DNA of 64,000 nt from Berberis thunbergii (lineage: Eukaryota; Streptophyta; Magnoliopsida; Ranunculales; Berberidaceae): contig QNQO01006982.1 of assembly GCA_003290165.1 (NCBI GenBank), positions 186,001-250,000 of the forward strand. The letters are read 5' to 3'. The position numbers and the translations under genes are program-made. This document shows, piece by piece, positions 58,998 to 64,000 of this stretch. The notes below the pieces were generated by a model. It saw only the letters and a list, made by a program, of their open reading frames with translations. It was not told the origin of the DNA and searched no databases. How positions within the stretch are numbered: position 1 is the stretch's first letter; each line of letters begins with the position of its first letter.

Positions 58998-60344
58998 GGC
59001 AACACCTACCTTGCACCACCATTTTACTCTCCCACTTACTTACTCTCTCACACCACCTATATAAATCAAAACATTCATTTTTTTCCCCTCACCATTCAAA
59101 TCGACAGTGGTTTTTCCTCTTCAAAATCTCTCCACACACTCAAATTTCTTGCAAATCTCCCCACTCTCCCTCGAAAACTCTCAAACTCCCCTTAAAGTTG
59201 AAACCCTTAAATCCAAACTCAATAAATATGCATAACTTAACATAACAGACAAACCCAAACTCAAAACGAAAAAATGAAAAAAGGGTAACTTTCGAATCAA
59301 TTTAAACCTTCAATTGAGACTAATTTTCAAGATCATCAAAACATAAAAGTTTTAGTACTCTGAGTTATCTAATAACACTTGAATCAAATGAAAATGTTTT
59401 GAAATGAGCAAGTTATGGTCATTTTATTAAAGTCGCGCGAATCTGTACAAAAAAATGAAAATGGCATAGTGTTCCTGACTTTAGGCAAACTTATGTGCTC
59501 GATCGAGACTTATTCTCAAGTTTGTCAAAATAAAAGTTGTAGTACTCTCAGTTATCTCATAAACACAACTTAAATCACTTGAAAATGTTTTGAAATGAGC
59601 AACTTATGGTCATTTTAGTAAAGTCACGTAGAACATGAACAAAAAAAATTATGTTCGCAATGGGCATAATGCGAGAAACAATTTTTTTTTTGTTTAACAC
59701 AACTTTAATAAAATGACTATAATTTTCTCATTTCAATCAAGTGATTCAAGTTGTGTTTTATTAGATAACTGAAAGTATTACAACTTTTGTGTTTTGACCA
59801 ACTTCAGAATCGGTCTCGATCGAGCACATAAGTTGGTCGAAAGTCAGGAACACTATCCCGTTTTCATTTTTCGAACAGATTTACGCGACTTTAGTAAAAT
59901 AACCATAACTTGCTCATTTCAAAACATTTTCAATTGATTTAAGTTGTGTTTATTAGATAAATCATAGTACTAAAAATTTCATGTTTTGATGAGTTTGAGA
60001 ATCGATCTCAATTGAGGGTTTAAATTAGTCGAAAGTTACCATGTTTTCCATTTTTTCATTTTTAGTTTGGGTTTGTCTGTTATGCATATTAATCAAGTTT
60101 TTTAGGGAGAGGGTTTCGAATTTGAAGGGATTTTGAGAGTTTTTTAGGGAGATGGAGAAAATTTGAGGGTGGGGAGAGATTTCGAATGTGGGAGGGAGGG
60201 GGGGGGGGGAAGGAACCATTATAGATTTGAATGGTGAGGGGAAAAATGGAGATTTTTGTTTATATATGTGGTGTGAGAAAGTAAAAAAAAAAAATCAATG
60301 GTAGTGTGAGGGAGAGGAATTGGTGGCGCGAGGTAGGCATTGCC
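58998..60344. mobile_element. Foldback element with long repeat-built terminal inverted repeats
   Basis: The left end GGCAACACCTACCTTGCACC pairs with the inverted right end GGCAATGCCTACCTCGCGCC. The arms (about 58998-59670 and 59690-60344) mirror each other almost completely. The 9-base flanks TGTGAGTTT and TAGGAGTTT match at 7 positions, which would fit a Mutator-type 9-bp target duplication. Each arm contains two units of a repeat of about 190 bases with GACCATAACTTGCTCATTTC, CAAGTTGTGTTTATTAGATA and TCGATCGAGCA. No transposase is encoded. Confidence 0.8.
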
Positions 60345-60370
60345 TAGGAGTTTTTAGACTCTGGCAAAAA

Positions 60371-61510
60371 TGGCAACGACTACTCCACAATACCAAAAGT
60401 TTTTTCTCACACCATTTAACTCTCACACCACCTCTTTTATTTTCCACATCATCACTCTTTTCCACACCACCTATATAAATAAGGAAAGTAATTTTTCTCC
60501 TCCCCATTCAAATCGAAACGCAAGTCTCTCCTCCCCTCCCCCATTCAAAATTTCCCTTTCCCCACATTCAAAATCGATTTCGACTCCTTTCATTGGTTCG
60601 ATTGCTTCTTCCCTTTTCCCATTTCCCCTCTCGCAAAACAAGCAAGCAAATCTTTCATTCTCTTGGTTCGATTGCTTCTGCAACCCCTCGGATCCATTTT
60701 TCACTTCGTCTCAGATTTCGACTCCAACGCTTGTGAAACAAGCTTTCAAGTTATTCATTTTTTGCCATAATTTTCAAGAAGTTAACAATAGCAAAATTTT
60801 CAGAAAAACAAAGTAATCTCTACCTTAAAAAAAAAAAAATCAGAAATCACAAAAAAAAAACTATTGTTCGCCTGAGACAATGATCTAGGGGAACAGTAAA
60901 ATAAATTGTTAAAAATTTCCTGTTCACCCAGAACAATGCAAGTTTTTGGCGAACATGAAATTTTCAGCAATTTTTTTGGACAAATTTGCTTGACTTTAGT
61001 AAAATGACCATAAATTTCTCATTTGAAAACATTTTCAAGTGATTCAAATTGTGTTTATTAGATAAATCAAAGTACTACAATTTTTATGTTTTGATGAAAT
61101 TGAGAATCGGTCTCGATCGAGCATATAAGTTGGCCAAACATCAAGGACGCTCTCCCGTTTTCATTGCAAGACAGATTTGCGCGACTTTAGTAAAATGACC
61201 ATAACTTGCTCATTTCAAAATATTTTTAAGTGATTCAAGTTGTGTTTATTAGATAACTCAGAGTAATAAAATGTTTATGTTTTAATGAGCTTGATGATTG
61301 GTCTTGATCGATCATATAAGTTGGCTGAAGTAAGGGATACTGTCCTTTTTCATTGCCACACAGATTTGCGTGACTTTAGTAAAATGACCATAACTTGTTA
61401 ATTTCAAAACATTTTCAATTGATTCAAGTTGTGTTTATTAGATAACTCAAAGTAATACAATTTTTGTTTTTTGATGAGGTCGAGAATCAGTCTCGATCGA
61501 GCATATAAAT
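60371..61510. mobile_element. Truncated sibling of the foldback element
   Basis: It starts GGCAACGACTACTCCACA and repeats the outer left-arm sequence (TCTCACACCACC, CACCTATATAAAT, CCATTCAAATCGA). It then passes into about 2.7 tandem units of the 190-base repeat in the opposite sense (phases at 61001, 61192 and 61381). The right outer arm is missing. The apparent proline/serine-rich frame at 60370-60816 is element sequence, not a gene. Confidence 0.7.
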
Positions 61511-61956
61511 TTTACTATGCCCTTCACATGAAACAGTAATCTGTCCTATCTGCATCTGGATGCATACTGCTCATCCTTCCCCAAGTAAAATAACAGACTT
61601 GTTGAGATCTCAAGATCAGTAACCTAGATAATAACTCTCCACCCCTAACAATCACCATCACCGTATTTATAGGTATGCATATATCACCAATTCACAAAAT
61701 AAAATATAGGTAGGTAGACATTTTTTATTTGTAGCTGACATGATCTGCTTTAATACTTCAATCACACAAAACATAAAAATCTCAATTTTGACAAACAATC
61801 AGTACCACCATTTCATTGCCAACTGATGAAAGTCATTCCACGTCCCAGGGACACAATTTTATATCCCTTGCATCAATACCTCTATATTGTATATATAGAC
61901 AACATTAAGCCCGAAATTCCACCATGGAATTACAACATATCAACTGTACGAGCCCT
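61511..61956. other. Intergenic, nothing recognised
   Basis: AT-rich sequence without an open frame of note or a recognisable repeat. Confidence 0.4.
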
Positions 61957-62063
61957 TCTAGGGAGCGACGGAGGGGTGTAACCACCCATCCCCCTCGAGA
62001 TGAGCGATGGATGGTTACACCCCTCCATCGCGCCGTCTCCCTCATGCCTTCCCTCCCCCCTAG
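61957..62063. mobile_element. GC-rich palindromic MITE
   Basis: The left arm TTCTAGGGAGCGACGGAGGG and the inverted right arm (TTCTAGGGGGGAGGGAAGG, then GATGGAGGGGTGTAACCATC) enclose the core CCATCCCCCTCGAGATGAG. The CCCCCTCGAGATG core is close to the palindrome apex at 4661-4700 (CCCCCTTGAGATG). It is probably a distant member of the same family. Confidence 0.65.
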
Positions 62064-62299
62064 AATTACTGATGTCTGAAAACGAAAGCTGTGAGTTCAG
62101 ATACATGGGAAACTACTCGAGTGTAATCTACCTTCAATTTCTCTTGTTCCTCACCTAGTTCTCCTTTGGCAGGCTTTGCTAGCACCAACATGCAACATGT
62201 AGGCCTCTTGGTTGCTCCTGCAGTGGCAAGATCGTACCAACCAGAGAGTATATACATCAGTATGGACTGCCAAAAAGGAGGATATACAACACCCCAATT
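62064..62299. other. Intergenic spacer between two palindromes
   Basis: No feature was recognised. Short frames on the minus strand extend into the neighbouring palindromes and are not convincing. Confidence 0.4.
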
Positions 62300-62461
62300 C
62301 TAGCGGGCTTGGGAAAGGGGCGAGGTTGCTACCTGGGGGGCAAATGTACACTTTTGCCCCCCTCTTTAACCACTTTTTGGAAAAAAAGTGTTTTAAGAGG
62401 TGGGGCAAAAGTGTATTTTCGCCCCCCTAGGCAGCAAACCAGGCAGCTGGGCCCAGGCCAG
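62300..62461. mobile_element. Palindromic MITE, second type
   Basis: The left arm (GGTTGCTACCTGGGGGGCAA, ACACTTTTGCCCCCC, AACCACTTTTT) pairs with an inverted right arm (GGTTTGCTGCCTAGGGGGGC, ACACTTTTGCCCC, AACACTTTTT). The outer ends are CTAGCGGGCTTGGG and, inverted, CTGGCCTGGGCCC. It is about 162 bases long and non-coding. Confidence 0.75.
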
Positions 62462-62587
62462 TAAGAATCACTCAGCAGGTATCTGACTTCAAACCCCTTT
62501 AGATGGTTCTTGATTATTTAGTGCATGAGAGTCATTATTGCATACATCCTACTGCATTATTTTGTTTTACGTAAAGTATGTCCTATT

Positions 62588-62797
62588 GATGCGACGATTT
62601 TGAAAAGATAATATTTGTAGCATCGTATTGAATTGTTGTTCTAATTCTTTGACTGAATATAAACTTATATAACCTAAGTCTGGTCTAACCTTGTGGAAAC
62701 GGGAAACATAAGACTTTTTATTCTATTCTAACTTTCCTAATATATTTTATACTGACATTCCTATTCTGTAACATATGTATATTTTCTTTCTTTAACA
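62588..62797 (-). repeat. 3' LTR of a minus-strand copia element
   Basis: Read on the minus strand it starts TGTTAAAGAAAG right after the purine tract AACTTGAGAAGGAG and appears to end GTCGCATCA. That gives a TG...CA LTR of about 210 bases. Its partner LTR lies beyond the right edge of the window, so the boundary cannot be confirmed. Confidence 0.6.
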
Positions 62798-62803
62798 CTC
62801 CTT

Positions 62804-64000
62804 CTCAAGTTAGAGTGTATGTTTCCAACACCCAATTTACTAAGAAGATTATCAAATTGATAAGTACTCAAAGCTTTAGTGAACAAATATTAATCTGTCA
62901 GTTGATTTAGTGTTCCAACATGTTCAGTCCGAATAGTACCCTTTTGTATTTTCTCTCTAATCAAATAGCAATCAATTTTGATATGCTTCGCTCGCTCATG
63001 AAAAATCAGATTAGATTCAACAAGGAGTGCAGCCTTGTTGCCACAAACCAAGAGAGCTGCATGTGGATGATTAATGTGCAAATCATTAAGATGTACCTAA
63101 ACTAGGTTAACTCCCAGCATGTGGAAGCCATGACCCTATATTCCGCTTCAGCTGTAGATCTTGCCACTGTAGTTTGTTTCTTAGTTTTTCAAGAAATTGA
63201 TGAATCGCCAAGAATTACACAATAACCTGTAATGGATCTCTTAGTATTTCTACATCTAACTCAATCTGCATCACGATAAGCTTTCAACTGTAATGAGCTG
63301 GTGGAAGAGAAAAAAATACCCTAATCTGGTGAAGCTTTGATATACCTCAAGACCTTGTGTGCAGCATCCAAATGTGGTATTCTAGGCTTGTCCATAAACT
63401 GACTTATGACTTGTATAGAATAAACTAAATCTTGTCATGTGATCGTTAAGTATATCAACATTCCAACGAGCCTGCAGTACGTTGCGGGATTTGGTAGCAA
63501 ATCTCCATCATCCTGTGTGAGCACCAAGTTTTGATCCATAGGATAACATGAAGGCTTTGCTCCAAGATACCCTGTGTCCTCCAATATTTCAAGTGCATAA
63601 TTTCGTTGAGATAAAGCAATTCTTTCAGATGACCTTGCAACTTCAATGCCAAGGAAATATTTCAATTTTCCTAAATCTTTGAGCTTGAACTTTGCAGCAA
63701 GAATTGTTTTGTTTCTTCAATGTATTAGAGATCATTACCTGCCAATATTACATCATCATCATATACAAGAGTTGCAGTAACGTTGTTACCCTTGGATCGG
63801 ACGAATAATGAGTAATCAGCCTTAGACTAATTGTAGTCTGTTGATATGAGAGCAGAGGATAACTTAAGGAACCATTGTCTCGAGGCTTGCTTGAGACCAT
63901 ATAAAGACTTGTTCGACTTGCATACTCGAGTCTCCCCCTTTCGGCCGAATCCAGGAAAAAAACTCATGTACACATCCTCAAAAAGATCACCATAAAGGAG
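62804..64000 (-). pseudogene. Ty1/copia reverse transcriptase-RNase H, partial and decayed
   Basis: The minus-strand reading enters from the window edge with [20 protein letters not shown]. It then gives the catalytic loop LVYDDDVILAGND (YVDD expected, YDDD seen), YFLGIEVARSSERIALSQRN, YCRLVGMLIYLTIT, DKPRIPHLDAAHKVLRYIKA, and the RNase H blocks YRDADWVRC and STAEAEYR. It ends with HERAKHIKIDCYLIREKIQK and HVGTLNQLTD. Several stops and frameshifts break it. The 5' half lies outside the window. Confidence 0.9.

Noticed and set aside
60370..60816. 148-codon Ser/Pro-rich frame
   Set aside because: It lies wholly inside the second foldback element and repeats the arm sequence of the first. Not a gene.

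Overview
The window is nuclear DNA of a flowering plant, most probably a eudicot. It is AT-rich, its genes are split by GT-AG introns, it holds three plant-type protein genes, and most of the rest is retrotransposon and DNA-transposon debris. Nothing bacterial, viral-episomal or organellar was recognised. I cannot name the species.

Host genes. (1) 810-2158 (+): a four-exon secretory class III peroxidase closely resembling Arabidopsis peroxidase 11, intact. (2) 19320-35277 (+): an eleven-coding-exon gene for a uridine-kinase-like plus CYTH protein of the plant TTM1/TTM2 family, with a C-terminal membrane anchor. All exon phases join without a break (657 aa). (3) 56830-58282 (-): an F-box/LRR protein of the At1g13570 type with three exons. 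It is broken in this sequence by a frameshift equal to two missing bases in an A run. The three genes act in unrelated processes (apoplastic redox chemistry, phosphate/nucleotide metabolism at a membrane, ubiquitin ligase targeting), and nothing suggests they work together.

Mobile layer, left to right. A 1.05-kb tandem duplication of a foldback MITE carries a second, GC-rich palindromic MITE (3367-5527), and a third palindrome lies beside it. A decayed RNase H fragment follows at about 6.1-6.5 kb. Element A (6555-15628) is a Ty3/gypsy element with both LTRs and a near-perfect 5-bp target duplication. It has gag and protease remnants but no reverse transcriptase or integrase. In their place it has a 178-bp tandem array and an antisense reading region resembling the 'putative gypsy type transposon' family, a layout reported for the Tat lineage. 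Two non-autonomous hAT elements with exact 8-bp target duplications lie just upstream of TTM and at 37.4-38.0 kb. LINE, gypsy and SINE-like remnants fill the 6.65-kb sixth coding intron of TTM. From 38.5 to 48.7 kb there is a nest: LINE debris is interrupted by element B, a deleted relative of A, whose 3' LTR is split by a 1254-bp hAT-like element carrying a membrane-protein exon. Element C (49790-56342) is a nearly complete but decayed Ty1/copia element. A 1347-bp foldback element made of 190-bp repeats, with a truncated sibling beside it, lies upstream of the F-box gene. Two further palindromes follow, and the window ends inside a minus-strand copia element.

The observations most worth checking are the A/B element family (antisense ORF, satellite-like array, conserved internal LTR-head relic), the gene-carrying hAT-like element, and the foldback element. 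All comparisons were made by eye; no alignment or database search was run.
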